This document shows, piece after piece, positions 46,553 through 56,276 of a stretch of 64,000 nucleotides of DNA. The notes beneath the pieces were generated by a model. The model saw only the letters and a list, made by a program, of their open reading frames with translations, was not told where the DNA came from and made no database searches. Within the stretch, counting starts at the first letter, position 1; the number at the start of each line of letters is the position of its first letter. The stretch covers positions 53,854 to 117,853 of the forward strand of contig CAZSRX010000004.1 of assembly GCA_964609675.1 (NCBI GenBank). Reading direction: 5' to 3'. The stretch is from CAZSRX01 sp964609675 [NCBI: uncultured Bacteroidota bacterium]. GTDB taxonomy: Bacteria > CLD3 > SB21. The position numbers and the translations under genes were made by a program.

Positions 46553-47839
46553 TTACTCATATAACGGAAATTTTGCCGTCAGCGCTTTGATGTCTTCCCG
46601 GATACTTGCAAGGATTTTTTCGTCTTCCGGATTTTTCAGCGCGCGGTCTATAAAACCGGCGATAATTTTCATTTCGGCTTCTTTCATGCCGCGGGTAGTC
46701 AGCGCGGCCGTTCCGATGCGGATACCGCTGGTAATAAACGGGCTTTGTTTGTCAAACGGCACCATGTTTTTGTTAACGGTAATACCGGCGTGTTCCAGCG
46801 TATTTTCGGCTTTTTTACCGGTGAGGTTCTTGTTCGTCAGATCCACCAGCATCAGGTGGTTATCCGTACCGCCGGATACCAGATCGTAACCTTTGGCGAC
46901 CAACTCATCGGCCAGTGTTTTCGCATTTGTAATGACTTGCTGGGCGTATTGCTTAAACGAGGGCTGCAGGGCTTCTTTAAACGCAACAGCTTTCGCCGCA
47001 ATAATATGCATGAGCGGGCCGCCCTGGATACCCGGCATCACGTTGCTGTCCATAATTTCCGACATCATCTTCACACGGCCGCTTTTCGGCGCGACGAGAC
47101 CCATGCGGTTCTCGAAATCCTTGCCCATGAGAATCAATCCGGAACGGGGACCGCGGAGGGTCTTATGGGTGGTGGTGGTCACGAAGTCGCAGTACGGCAC
47201 CGGGCTGGGATGCAGGCCGGCAGCGATCAGACCTGCCGGATGCGCCATATCGGCCATCAGGTAAGCGCCCACGGCATCGGCGGCTTCGCGAAACTTGTCA
47301 TATTCAAAAAACCGCGGATAGGCGCTTGCGCCGGCAATAATCAGCTTCGGCCTATTTTCTTTGGCGATTTTCATGAGTTCCTCATAATCAATTCGGCCGG
47401 TCTCCTTCTTCACGCCGTAGGCCACCACCTTGTACATCTTGCCCGAAAAATTCACCGGACTGCCGTGCGTCAAATGCCCGCCATGCGCGAGATTCATGCC
47501 CATGATGGTATCGCCCGGATTGAGGACGGTAAAATACACCGCCATGTTCGCCTGGCTGCCGGAATGCGGCTGGACATTGGCGTATTCGCAATGGAATAAT
47601 GCTTTTGCGCGCTGGCGGGCTATGTTTTCCGCCTCGTCCACAAATTCGCATCCGCCGTAATACCGGTTCCCCGGATAGCCTTCGGCGTATTTGTTCGTCA
47701 TGACGCAGCCGGCGGCTTCCAGAACGGCCTTGCTGACAAAATTCTCGGAGGCGATCATTTCCAACGTGTTATTCTGGCGGCCTTTTTCGTTTTCAATGGA
47801 TTTAAAAATATCGGGATCAAAGGCGGATAAATTTTTCAT
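46553..47839 (-). CDS. glyA: Serine hydroxymethyltransferase
   Basis: A PLP enzyme that interconverts serine and glycine and loads one-carbon units onto tetrahydrofolate. The 428-residue length is standard. The PLP lysine is in '[15 protein letters not shown]'. Conserved 'MIASENFVS', '[15 protein letters not shown]', '[11 protein letters not shown]' and '[17 protein letters not shown]' are present. It stands alone with its own terminator. Confidence 0.97.
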   Translation of the reverse strand: MKNLSAFDPDIFKSIENEKGRQNNTLEMIASENFVSKAVLEAAGCVMTNKYAEGYPGNRYYGGCEFVDEAENIARQRAKALFHCEYANVQPHSGSQANMAVYFTVLNPGDTIMGMNLAHGGHLTHGSPVNFSGKMYKVVAYGVKKETGRIDYEELMKIAKENRPKLIIAGASAYPRFFEYDKFREAADAVGAYLMADMAHPAGLIAAGLHPSPVPYCDFVTTTTHKTLRGPRSGLILMGKDFENRMGLVAPKSGRVKMMSEIMDSNVMPGIQGGPLMHIIAAKAVAFKEALQPSFKQYAQQVITNAKTLADELVAKGYDLVSGGTDNHLMLVDLTNKNLTGKKAENTLEHAGITVNKNMVPFDKQSPFITSGIRIGTAALTTRGMKEAEMKIIAGFIDRALKNPEDEKILASIREDIKALTAKFPLYE

Positions 47840-47913
47840 AATGGATTTTCCTTGTATTTATTATTTCTGTTTTCAATAAAAAATATTTTACTTAAAAAAC
47901 TTATCTTTTACAA

Positions 47914-47954
47914 ATAAAAAAACTGACCGTGAGGATTCCATCCATGGTCAGTTT
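47914..47954 (-). terminator. Rho-independent terminator of the EF-hand gene
   Basis: Read leftward, AAACTGACC and GGTCAGTTT (47946-47954 and 47920-47928) form the stem with a 17-nt loop, followed by a T-run. Confidence 0.75.
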
Positions 47955-47972
47955 AATTATGCAGCCTGATTT

Positions 47973-50162
47973 TCATTCACCGGTCTGTTCGGTTGCTTTC
48001 CATTTATTCAGCAGGTCAATGTTCACATAATCATTCTTCCATAAAAAATACACGGCCGCAGTAATAAGGATTAGGAAAACAATAATTAGCGGAATAATCG
48101 GCCTTTTTTTCTTGGTGAAAGGATCATTAAGATTGATTTTAGCTCCTTTAGGCAGTTTCGCCAGATGCGTCAGCGTATTGCCAAAATAGATGTTTACGAC
48201 GGCACGCGCGTTGATGGCCCAACCGTTCGCATCTAAAAGGGGCGCGAGGTTGCGTTTACGGAGTTTTAGCGCGGCGATGATCATAGACGGACCGGAAATG
48301 GCCAGCAGAACGCCTACGGCGGCTATCGGCATTTTCCACCATTCCAGTCCCAAGAAACCGGCAAAGATGGTGGCCAGCGCCGTTCCGATAGCGCCAATCG
48401 CCAAACCGATGGCGGCGAAAATGCCCATGAATTTCCCCAGGTCGAATGGTTGCGCAGGCGGTTTAGGCGCGCCGGCCGGGGCTATTTTGGACGGTGCTTC
48501 TTCTATGCTCTTGGACGCAGTCTCCGTGACTTTTTCCTCTTTCGCCGCGGCCACTTTATTGATCTGCTTTTCAATCAGGCGCGAGACCTTGCGGTACGGC
48601 GTCCAGAAAGCCTGCCTGATGCTGATCGGATTCTCAACGATTTTAATAATGGTCGCGTCCCAGTCCGTACCGTTGCGATCATAGAACACGCCGTTCCGTC
48701 CGGTCACGATATTGTCAATATCTCCGTTGGTTAGGGCGGCAACGATTGTCATTTTTTCGTTAGTCTTGCGGGAAACACAATGGCAGTACATCAGATACAT
48801 GCCGCTGTAGGATACCATCAGTGAATGCCTGGCCATATCGCGCACCCGGATGCACAAATCGCAGCTGCGCTGGTCAATATACAGCGTACCTGCCTCAAAA
48901 ATCGCCTTACGGTCGGGCGAATAAAAATCATAAAACGTGACGAAGTTATTAAGCAGCGTCATGATGTCCCTGTAAAAACGCACCATTTTATCAACCTGCA
49001 GAATGATCTCCGCTTCCTTCTGCACCGTCAGGTCCTGTTCGATAAGTTCCGCCAGCCGTATCAATTGGCGGCCTTCCAGTATATCCCGGATTCTTTTATA
49101 GCCGAGAGATTCGACCAATGTAACGGGTTTGTCGTTTTGCCATTTTCGGAAACTGTTGAACGCGGATGCGATAGCCTGCCATTCCGTTTCCGTCAGTGCG
49201 TTTTTCCCGGGATAAATAACGTCTGTCACGGATTGCCGGAATGCCCTCATCGCATCCTGCCATGCGGGATTAATGCCTTCGGATAGAGGAAGCGGTTTAC
49301 CGTATTCGATTTTAGCCAGCGGATAGCCGGCAATCTCATCGATACACGCTGTCAGATTTTTCGGGGCTATCGTTTCCACGCGGGAAGTGAGGTTGTTCAG
49401 AATCTCCCTAGACGGCGGATCAAATCCGGCCAGCTTGCAACGCAGAAAATAATCCTCCGCTTTCGCCTGGATGGCAGCAAACCGTTCATACGCCTGTTGC
49501 GTATGATCGCCGAAAGGCCATATCGTATCTTTTTGGTTCTCTGCGAGCGAATACCATTCATAATAGGTTTTACAGTTGTCAGTAAACCGGTTCAGGATTT
49601 CAGCATTAATACCCGGTTTTCCGCTCCGGTCAGGACAGGAGCCTTCACAGGAAATGATTTCTTTGATCAGACTCTTTAATTCCGGGTCGTCTGCCGTGTC
49701 TTCCGTGATAACACCGTCGCCGTTGAATCGGGTCCCGGCGAAAATTTTCTGCGTGTCGGACGTATCGTCAACCGTAAGCACGCTCTCGCCTTCTTTTCCA
49801 AGATTTTTCAGGATCGTCCTAGCTGAAGCCAGCAGGGCCGCTCCGGTTTCGGTCTGCTCATTGATTGCGGATAACGGAAAGGTGTTTTCTCCTTTCAGCA
49901 GATCGTCCGGGTTTTTGATTACGGATAAAATCCACCGTACCGCTTCCAATACTTCCGGAACGCGTATTTGTCCGTCGTTGTCCGTATCGATCATCTGGAG
50001 CGTTTTTTTATCCATTTCCAGACCGTCCACGGGACAACTCAGGGCGGTCCAGAGTTTCGGATCGAGTTCGTCCAGATGCACAAGGTCGGCTCCGGTATCC
50101 AGGTTGACGCGCTTGACGCCGCCAACAATGGAGAAACTCCATACATGTTTGTTGGTTCCCAC
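47973..50162 (-). CDS. Large EF-hand membrane protein of unknown function
   Basis: A 729-residue protein with no signal peptide. A canonical EF-hand loop spans D59-E70 ('DTDNDGQIRVPE'), and a second, imperfect one lies near 141-152 ('RFNGDGVIT'). The long central part (about 170-540) is mixed alpha-helical with no family recognised. A Pro/Ala linker leads to two helices near 577-632 and one near 690-712, so the bulk faces the cytoplasm with C-terminal membrane anchoring. The N-terminal block ('VWSFSIVGGVKRVNLDTGADL') looks strongly conserved-type, and similar proteins are known from Bacteroidetes as hypotheticals. A calcium-responsive role is inferred only from the loop. Confidence 0.7.
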   Translation of the reverse strand: MGTNKHVWSFSIVGGVKRVNLDTGADLVHLDELDPKLWTALSCPVDGLEMDKKTLQMIDTDNDGQIRVPEVLEAVRWILSVIKNPDDLLKGENTFPLSAINEQTETGAALLASARTILKNLGKEGESVLTVDDTSDTQKIFAGTRFNGDGVITEDTADDPELKSLIKEIISCEGSCPDRSGKPGINAEILNRFTDNCKTYYEWYSLAENQKDTIWPFGDHTQQAYERFAAIQAKAEDYFLRCKLAGFDPPSREILNNLTSRVETIAPKNLTACIDEIAGYPLAKIEYGKPLPLSEGINPAWQDAMRAFRQSVTDVIYPGKNALTETEWQAIASAFNSFRKWQNDKPVTLVESLGYKRIRDILEGRQLIRLAELIEQDLTVQKEAEIILQVDKMVRFYRDIMTLLNNFVTFYDFYSPDRKAIFEAGTLYIDQRSCDLCIRVRDMARHSLMVSYSGMYLMYCHCVSRKTNEKMTIVAALTNGDIDNIVTGRNGVFYDRNGTDWDATIIKIVENPISIRQAFWTPYRKVSRLIEKQINKVAAAKEEKVTETASKSIEEAPSKIAPAGAPKPPAQPFDLGKFMGIFAAIGLAIGAIGTALATIFAGFLGLEWWKMPIAAVGVLLAISGPSMIIAALKLRKRNLAPLLDANGWAINARAVVNIYFGNTLTHLAKLPKGAKINLNDPFTKKKRPIIPLIIVFLILITAAVYFLWKNDYVNIDLLNKWKATEQTGE

Positions 50163-50188
50163 AGTTTTGCTCCAATCAGGTTAACAGG

Positions 50189-50812
50189 TTACGGTAAAGA
50201 CGGCGGTCCGGAGAACGACGGTACCCCCGATTTTTTATCTTTCTGCATCAGCCAAACCGCCGCGCCACCACCGGCCAGCAGCGCGCCGCCCATGACATAC
50301 CATTTCGTATTCGAAGCGATTTTGATTTTTAATGGCGGCAGGCCCGCAAACGTGCGCGCCACATTACGCATAACCTGCACAAGTCCTTCCGTCGGGCCGT
50401 CATAATCCTGCTGGGAAGAATTAATGACTTTACCGCTGGTCACGTCAATCAGACGAACGTCCACCGTGTACGTGCGCCCGACCTTCCCGATCGTGCCGAC
50501 TACAACCTGCTCGGCGCTGAGCAGCTTTCCCGCTTTCGCGGCGGCCTGTTCGCTGAACTCCGACATCGAAAACTCCTGCTCCTTCAGCAACGCGTCCATC
50601 TGGTTGCGCTCAATAAGATCGAATTTTTTCAGCGACTGCATTTCACTGCGAAGCCGGTCGGATAAGGCCTGCGCCTCGGATTTAAGAACGCCACCCGTTA
50701 CCTGAAGATCCAATACGGCCACAAACGGCTTTTTTTCCTGCGCATAACAGAACGGCGTTACAGACGCAACGGCTAGATACAATCCAATCAGAATTCCAAT
50801 TACAGTTTTCAT
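50189..50812 (-). CDS. CsgG-like secreted/membrane protein
   Basis: A 207-residue protein with a signal peptide ending near 'CYAQEKK' (residue ~26). Residues ~28-150 fit the CsgG-type (curli assembly) alpha/beta fold: 'FVAVLDLQVTGGVLKSEAQALSDRL', 'FDLIERNQMDALLKEQEF', 'EQVVVGTIGKVGRTYTVDVRLIDV'. A single helix at ~170-188 and a Pro/Ser tail follow. It lacks the lipobox and length of a true CsgG pore, so it is likely a periplasmic relative. It lies between the EF-hand gene and the giant surface protein, all on one strand. Confidence 0.72.
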   Translation of the reverse strand: MKTVIGILIGLYLAVASVTPFCYAQEKKPFVAVLDLQVTGGVLKSEAQALSDRLRSEMQSLKKFDLIERNQMDALLKEQEFSMSEFSEQAAAKAGKLLSAEQVVVGTIGKVGRTYTVDVRLIDVTSGKVINSSQQDYDGPTEGLVQVMRNVARTFAGLPPLKIKIASNTKWYVMGGALLAGGGAAVWLMQKDKKSGVPSFSGPPSLP

Positions 50813-50842
50813 ATCAATAATCCTTCTATACAGTTTTTTTTA

Positions 50843-53800
50843 TTACTTAATAAATATCATCTTCCTGCTTTGTTCAAACGTCCGCCCATCTTGCAATGAC
50901 CGGGTTCGGATGCGGTAAATATAGACCCCGGACGCAACGGTCGCTCCCGCATCATTGCGTCCGTCCCATATCAGCCGATGGATTCCGGCCTCCTGATTAC
51001 CCTTAAACAGCGTCTTCACCTTTTGCCCGAGCATATTATAAACGGCCAGTTCCGCCTCGGACCGGACCGGCACGCCGTATTGTATTGTCGTTGCCGGGTT
51101 GAAGGGATTCGGATAGTTCGCTGATAAATAATACCGGGACGGAATAAACCCGGATTTTAATTCTGCAAGATATTCCATCGTGCCGACCGCTATACGGTAT
51201 TGGGCCGTTTGATGGGATTTGATTTTAATGTTTTGAAGGGATTGTAAGGAAAGGAGCCGTCCGTCTTTTAGATCCATTACAACAACTTCATAACCGTCAG
51301 GCAGGTTTTGAAGTCCGTCCACGGCTAATTTCCATTCGTTGGTTTCGCCGTTATTCCGCAGGGTCAGTTCCCAGTACGAACCGCGACCGGACAGCGCGCG
51401 GATATCCGTCTGTCGCCGGAAAGATTGGCTTTCAATATAGAACTCCGCATCCTGAACCTCCCACAACGGTAACGCCGGACGGTCAAACCGGTCTGAACCG
51501 TCATGGGCTCCCGATCGTTCCCCGAGCCGGCAGACGGCAAGGGGTTCATTCTCTTTTGTCTGTAATGTTAGCTGTAATTCATACTCGCTGCTGGTCAAAG
51601 CCGGCTGGTCAATCTCCGACATTTTACCCGGGAACAGGTTCGCGTCCAGAGGGGGATAATTAATCCGGAAACTGCTGTCCACATCGGAATAATACATGTA
51701 TCCTTTCCACGGCTCGAGCTGTAAATTAAATGGATCCTCCACATACCGGAACCGGCCATTGTCGAGATGGACAATGTTAAACAGGTTCAGGTTTGAATCC
51801 TTATATACCACTGTCCGCCAATAAATACTGAACGGATACGGCGAGGCGATCATGTTCCATCCGGGATGAATGGTAATAAATGCGTCATTCGGATGGAGTG
51901 ATTGTCCCGGGCCCGAATTCAGGACTTTAGGTTTCCGGGTTATCAGCAGGTAGGATTTACCGGATTCGACGTTGCCAAAGGATTGTTCGGTTAAACTGAT
52001 AAAGCGTTCCGCATTATGATCATACCGGTATAATTGCCAGTCGCCTTTAAGGCCGGCCTCTCCGAGGTTGCTGGCCTGGAATGCGCCCTGCGGCGAACCG
52101 TCGGACAACTGGATCGGGAAAGAAACCATCCGATAGGCTTTCGCGCCTGTGCCGCCGGGCAGGTTCACATAACTGCTGCTGTTTAGACCGGGTGATGGGA
52201 TGCGAACCGGAATGAAAGTCGGTTCCTTGTCGCCGCCCGCAGGATACTTCAGCGTCGTGCTCCCGTCGGTTACTTCCACATACAACACCAACCCTTTTTC
52301 GCTGATATCCTCCGAGGGTATGGTGGCCGTAAATTTCAGGTCATTGCTCCCGGTGTTGTCCAATTCCAGATTTCTCTGTTTCATCGAACTGTTCGGACTT
52401 CCCAGGTTTTTATATTTGACGAAACCGGTAACCGATGCGTTTCGGAGCTTGGACAACGTAACATCAAACGTGAAATTCTGGTTGAGAATCGGATAATTAT
52501 TCGCCAAATTGACTTGGATGCCGCTGGCAGTGGCTGTGCAATACACTCGATGCAGGGTATCGGGCTGATTGAGGTTGGGATCGTATGCGTTGCTGATAAG
52601 GATCAGCGGCATTGTCAGCGTATTGTCGATAAAACCCGCTTCGTACCGGACCTGAAGGTTCAGCGATTGTCCCGGCACCAGTTCAAAACTTGTGGTGTCA
52701 TTCATCAGCGAAAACGGATTATTCGCCGGGTTGGTAAAGAACATCGTATCAACGGATAAAACGGCGTTGCCGATATTCCGCAGAGTGATTGTTTTGATTT
52801 TTGATGATCCTTGCAGATTGCCGCCGAAGTCCAGCGTGTCGCCCTTTAAACCGGTTCCAATCTGGGCATATTTGGTGTTGCCCGTTAAACGAGTAGTCAT
52901 AACAACAATACTGTCCTGAATGCCGTTGGATTTGCGCGTAACTAAATGGGCTTCCAGCGTCGCTTGCTTGGTTCCGGCCGATCGCGGATGAAACACCATT
53001 TCGAGGGGTGTGCTGGTCTTAATGTCCAGGAACAGTCCTTCTTCCAAAACGTCCGGATCCACAAAATCAAAGTTGCCTTCGGGATCATTCTTTATTATAA
53101 AAGTATCGATATTCGCGAAAGCGGACCCGGCATTTTTATAATTAACCGTAAACCCGGATTCCCCGATCATCACTTCGGTTACCGGTGCCGTGGCCACCGT
53201 ATCCTGCGTTACCAACGACGTTTGCTTCAGCATCCATATTCCGTTATTGGCTGAGGCGTATAGATTAAAACTGTTATCCTGAAAGGTATAATTGGTTCCG
53301 ACCGATGAAAACAGGAACAAATCCACCGGCGATTCGGATATTTCCACCCACCGAACCGATTGCGGGTTGTATCCGATTTTGTACAGCTTCCTTTTGGTCG
53401 GCTCTTCGTACGGATGATGTTCCAGAATCAGGTAATTGCCGTCATCCGCGCTGGCAATGTCAACAATGTCGCCTTCCCCGTACAACGCGAACAGCGGCTG
53501 GAGGGACGCGGTTATGTCTTCGGTTTTCCACTGAAGCTTTTCAGGACTAAAACGGCTCAGATAAAGTCTCGGCATCTGCGATTCGTTCCTTGCAGATATG
53601 AGAACGGTATTAAAGTTGGAGGAAATCTTGACGATTTCATAGTTCGGGGGAATCGAATCAAACGCGGTCCACACCGGCAGGCCGTCTTTAAGCCGGGCAT
53701 AGATTTTATTTTTGGTGGCGGCCAGCATCCGGATGCGGGAGGCGCCCTGAAAATCGGTCCTGTACGCCGACAGCGAAACTACCGGCTGGTTGGTAAAAAC

Positions 53801-55297
53801 ATTGCCGTAATTAATATTAATCCAGCCGGCGCCGTCGTTTGTCGTCATTAACAAACCGCCCGCGTTGGGATTGCCGGTATGTCCGGTGGATACCAGCATA
53901 AGCGAGGAATCGAGGTATTCATCGCCGTAATTCATGCTGAAAACGTCGAGGATATGGTTTGTGCCTGCGGGAAAACTGATGAGGCCTTCCTCGGTTTTAG
54001 TCCGCCCGTTAGATGAACTGTAATAACGGCCGTCTTCCTCAATCCAGATGAACTTATCGGATGCGTAGGATCGGAATGCGCCGTACGGCCGGCTGGAACA
54101 TCCGATCAATTCAAAATCCAGCCCCAGATTCATGCTAAACAGCAACCCATCCGGATCAGTCTGCGCGATGAGGTTTTCTTCATCGGTAAAATGGATCTTG
54201 GTTATCGGTAAGGCCGTCAAACCATTCATAATCACCACAGGACTTAGATAGCCGGAAAGTCCTAAAATGTATTTACGGGTAACGGCTTCCGAATTGGCAT
54301 AAAACGTTACGGTGTCGTTTGGGGCGCGGGTTAAATATTCGATAGGATAATTTTTCGGGTTGCTTTGAGGCATTTCATACCACGCAAGCCCGCCGTTATT
54401 GGATTTAAAGAATTTGGAATGTAAATTGATCACATACGTGTTCGGGTCGGGAAAGGTAAGCCAGCTAAGAGCGGACAGGTTCTCCGTGGATGGAAGTTCG
54501 GCGGCCAATGCGATGTTCCAGTTGTTGCCGCCGGTGTTGCTGTAGATAATTTTGGTGCTGTCGTTGTTGCTGATCACAGCGAATACGGTTGACGAGGAAT
54601 TATTTGCAACAAACATTTTTGCGATGGTGTAACCCGGGGGCAGCACTAACTTGGTGCTGCAACTGTAGCCGCCGTTCATGGTGGTTTGAATAACGCCGTG
54701 GCCGCCGATATCATTATACGCCAGATAAAAATGCTCCCAGGGATTCTGAGGATTCACTGCGAAAGCGGTAAACTCCGCACTGTCTCCGGCAAGCCGTACT
54801 TCCGACCAACTCTGGCCCCGGTTGATACTTTTATACAAGCCTTCACGGCTGAGTGCATATAATTGGGTGGAATTATACGGATTAATATACGCGTCAAATA
54901 CCTCTCCAAAATCATGCGTGTACGTCGAACTCCAGCTCTGTCCGCCGTTTGAGGATACAAATACCTGCGGGTTCAGGTCAAATCCCTGATGTCGGGTAAA
55001 TACATATAAATAGTTGCCGTTGCTGGTATCGATTATCATTTTATGGATAGGCTTTCCGGTCGTATTCAGATATAACCAGTTTTGCCCCTCATCGGTTGTT
55101 TTATATATTTCCCCGGTGGGTGTGCCGGCCAGCAAGGTTCCGGGGTTTTTGGTGTCAGCTATCAGCCCGCGTATAGAGCCTCCGGATGGACCAAGGTTTT
55201 TCCACTGGACGGCGCTTTGGCCGGTAACGTTCGGAATATATCCGAACAACAAGCCCGTAATGATACCCACCAGAAGTCTTTTTTTGAAATGCATCAT
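50843..55297 (-). CDS. Giant secreted protein with BNR/sortilin-like propeller and T9SS-type C-terminal sorting domain
   Basis: The start at ATG 55297 lies behind a perfect AAAGGAGG site and begins a signal peptide; the frame is open nine codons further. The ~1484-residue protein has BNR/sortilin-like repeats over its first ~700 residues ('SINRGQSWSEV', 'NGGQSWSSTYTHDFG'), then Ig-like/choice-of-anchor beta domains, and a C-terminal ~85-residue FlgD-Ig module with 'NYPNPFNPATTIQYGVP', 'YNMLGQKVKTL' and 'ASGVYIYRI'. That module directs type IX secretion in Bacteroidetes and is widespread in FCB candidate phyla. The protein is expected on or outside the cell surface; its ligand is unknown. Confidence 0.85.
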   Translation of the reverse strand: MMHFKKRLLVGIITGLLFGYIPNVTGQSAVQWKNLGPSGGSIRGLIADTKNPGTLLAGTPTGEIYKTTDEGQNWLYLNTTGKPIHKMIIDTSNGNYLYVFTRHQGFDLNPQVFVSSNGGQSWSSTYTHDFGEVFDAYINPYNSTQLYALSREGLYKSINRGQSWSEVRLAGDSAEFTAFAVNPQNPWEHFYLAYNDIGGHGVIQTTMNGGYSCSTKLVLPPGYTIAKMFVANNSSSTVFAVISNNDSTKIIYSNTGGNNWNIALAAELPSTENLSALSWLTFPDPNTYVINLHSKFFKSNNGGLAWYEMPQSNPKNYPIEYLTRAPNDTVTFYANSEAVTRKYILGLSGYLSPVVIMNGLTALPITKIHFTDEENLIAQTDPDGLLFSMNLGLDFELIGCSSRPYGAFRSYASDKFIWIEEDGRYYSSSNGRTKTEEGLISFPAGTNHILDVFSMNYGDEYLDSSLMLVSTGHTGNPNAGGLLMTTNDGAGWININYGNVFTNQPVVSLSAYRTDFQGASRIRMLAATKNKIYARLKDGLPVWTAFDSIPPNYEIVKISSNFNTVLISARNESQMPRLYLSRFSPEKLQWKTEDITASLQPLFALYGEGDIVDIASADDGNYLILEHHPYEEPTKRKLYKIGYNPQSVRWVEISESPVDLFLFSSVGTNYTFQDNSFNLYASANNGIWMLKQTSLVTQDTVATAPVTEVMIGESGFTVNYKNAGSAFANIDTFIIKNDPEGNFDFVDPDVLEEGLFLDIKTSTPLEMVFHPRSAGTKQATLEAHLVTRKSNGIQDSIVVMTTRLTGNTKYAQIGTGLKGDTLDFGGNLQGSSKIKTITLRNIGNAVLSVDTMFFTNPANNPFSLMNDTTSFELVPGQSLNLQVRYEAGFIDNTLTMPLILISNAYDPNLNQPDTLHRVYCTATASGIQVNLANNYPILNQNFTFDVTLSKLRNASVTGFVKYKNLGSPNSSMKQRNLELDNTGSNDLKFTATIPSEDISEKGLVLYVEVTDGSTTLKYPAGGDKEPTFIPVRIPSPGLNSSSYVNLPGGTGAKAYRMVSFPIQLSDGSPQGAFQASNLGEAGLKGDWQLYRYDHNAERFISLTEQSFGNVESGKSYLLITRKPKVLNSGPGQSLHPNDAFITIHPGWNMIASPYPFSIYWRTVVYKDSNLNLFNIVHLDNGRFRYVEDPFNLQLEPWKGYMYYSDVDSSFRINYPPLDANLFPGKMSEIDQPALTSSEYELQLTLQTKENEPLAVCRLGERSGAHDGSDRFDRPALPLWEVQDAEFYIESQSFRRQTDIRALSGRGSYWELTLRNNGETNEWKLAVDGLQNLPDGYEVVVMDLKDGRLLSLQSLQNIKIKSHQTAQYRIAVGTMEYLAELKSGFIPSRYYLSANYPNPFNPATTIQYGVPVRSEAELAVYNMLGQKVKTLFKGNQEAGIHRLIWDGRNDAGATVASGVYIYRIRTRSLQDGRTFEQSRKMIFIK

Positions 55298-55308
55298 ATG
55301 GCCTCCTT
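55298..55308 (-). promoter_or_regulatory. Ribosome binding site deciding the start of the giant secreted protein
   Basis: AAAGGAGG reads on the minus strand just before ATG 55297, with a spacer of 4 bp. It supports that ATG over the upstream in-frame one. Confidence 0.8.
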
Positions 55309-55422
55309 TTGAATAATTAAACATAAAATTAATTTAATATAGCTATTGTAAGCCCGAATAAGAAATATTTTTCTTAAAAAATTTAAAATTTATATATAGC
55401 GGATTTTTTCCTTGATTTTACG

Positions 55423-55453
55423 TTGACTTCAATTTAACTTTTTAGGTTATAAA
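55423..55453 (+). promoter_or_regulatory. Candidate promoter of the receiver-DUF4388 gene
   Basis: TTGACT (55423-55428) and TATAAA (55448-55453) are 19 bp apart, with AGGAAG at 55472-55477 and the ATG at 55481. The rest of the 156-bp AT-rich divergent spacer shows no gene. Confidence 0.45.
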
Positions 55454-55480
55454 ACGATAAACTTATCCTTTAGGAAGCTC

Positions 55481-56203
55481 ATGAAACAAGCCTTGATATT
55501 AATCGTTGACGACAACCCGCATATTTCAAAACTGCTGACGATGAACCTGGAAAAAGAGGGTTTCCGCGTGATTCACGCCGTCAACGGTGAAGAGGGTTTT
55601 GAAAAAGCAAAAAAGGAAAAACCTGATCTGATCATCTCGGATGTTATGATGCCCAAGTTGGACGGTATTTCCCTTTGCCAGAAAATCCGCACGGAGACGG
55701 ATGTCTCGATGGTACCGTTTATGTTTCTTACCTCTATTGACGCAGATGTCACGCAGAAGCGCGGATTCCGGGCCGGCGCCGACCAGTATCTGGTTAAATC
55801 GGAAATCAACCGCGAAGTGCTTCTGGCTAAAGTCCGCGACATGCTGAAACACGTGAACAAAATCAATGAAATCGACGCGCCGCAGCGCGGATCCTTTAGC
55901 GGCGAGTTGTCGGAACTCAGCCTCATCGAGATCCTCCAACTGCTGTATATCAATAAAAAATCCGGAAAACTGACAATCCGGCGGCAGTATTATCCCGATG
56001 CCCTGATTATTCTGCGGGAAGGCGAGATTATTCGGGCCGAGCTCGGCGACGATATGGACGAGAAGGCGATGTTCATCATTTCCGTGTGGAAACGCGGCGA
56101 ATTTACGTTCACCCAAACCGACACATCCGGCGAAAAACAAACGATAAAAACGCCCACGATGAACATTATTCTTGAAAGCTGCCGCCTTCAGGAAACAAAA
56201 TAA
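55481..56203 (+). CDS. Response regulator with DUF4388 (PATAN-type) output domain
   Basis: A 240-residue protein. Residues 1-120 form a receiver with acidic pocket D10-D11, phosphoacceptor D54 in 'LIISDVMMPKLDG', the switch 'FMFLTSID' and the Lys in 'QYLVKSEI'. Residues ~135-235 match DUF4388: 'FSGELSELSLIEILQLLYINKKSGKLTI' and 'IILREGEIIRAELGD'. DUF4388/PATAN domains mediate protein contacts in gliding and signalling proteins of several phyla. There is no DNA-binding domain. The gene is divergent from the giant surface protein and ends at a terminator. Confidence 0.88.
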   Translation: MKQALILIVDDNPHISKLLTMNLEKEGFRVIHAVNGEEGFEKAKKEKPDLIISDVMMPKLDGISLCQKIRTETDVSMVPFMFLTSIDADVTQKRGFRAGADQYLVKSEINREVLLAKVRDMLKHVNKINEIDAPQRGSFSGELSELSLIEILQLLYINKKSGKLTIRRQYYPDALIILREGEIIRAELGDDMDEKAMFIISVWKRGEFTFTQTDTSGEKQTIKTPTMNIILESCRLQETK

Positions 56204-56223
56204 TCTAACGATATTTTCTATAG

Positions 56224-56259
56224 AAAAAAAGCCATCGGCCTTGCGGCGGATGGCTTTTA
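56224..56259. terminator. Bidirectional rho-independent terminator
   Basis: AAAAGCCATC (56227-56236) and GATGGCTTTT (56249-56258) form a hairpin between the convergent receiver-DUF4388 and peptidase-barrel genes. Confidence 0.85.
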
Positions 56260-56276
56260 TTGTTTCATGGGTTAAT

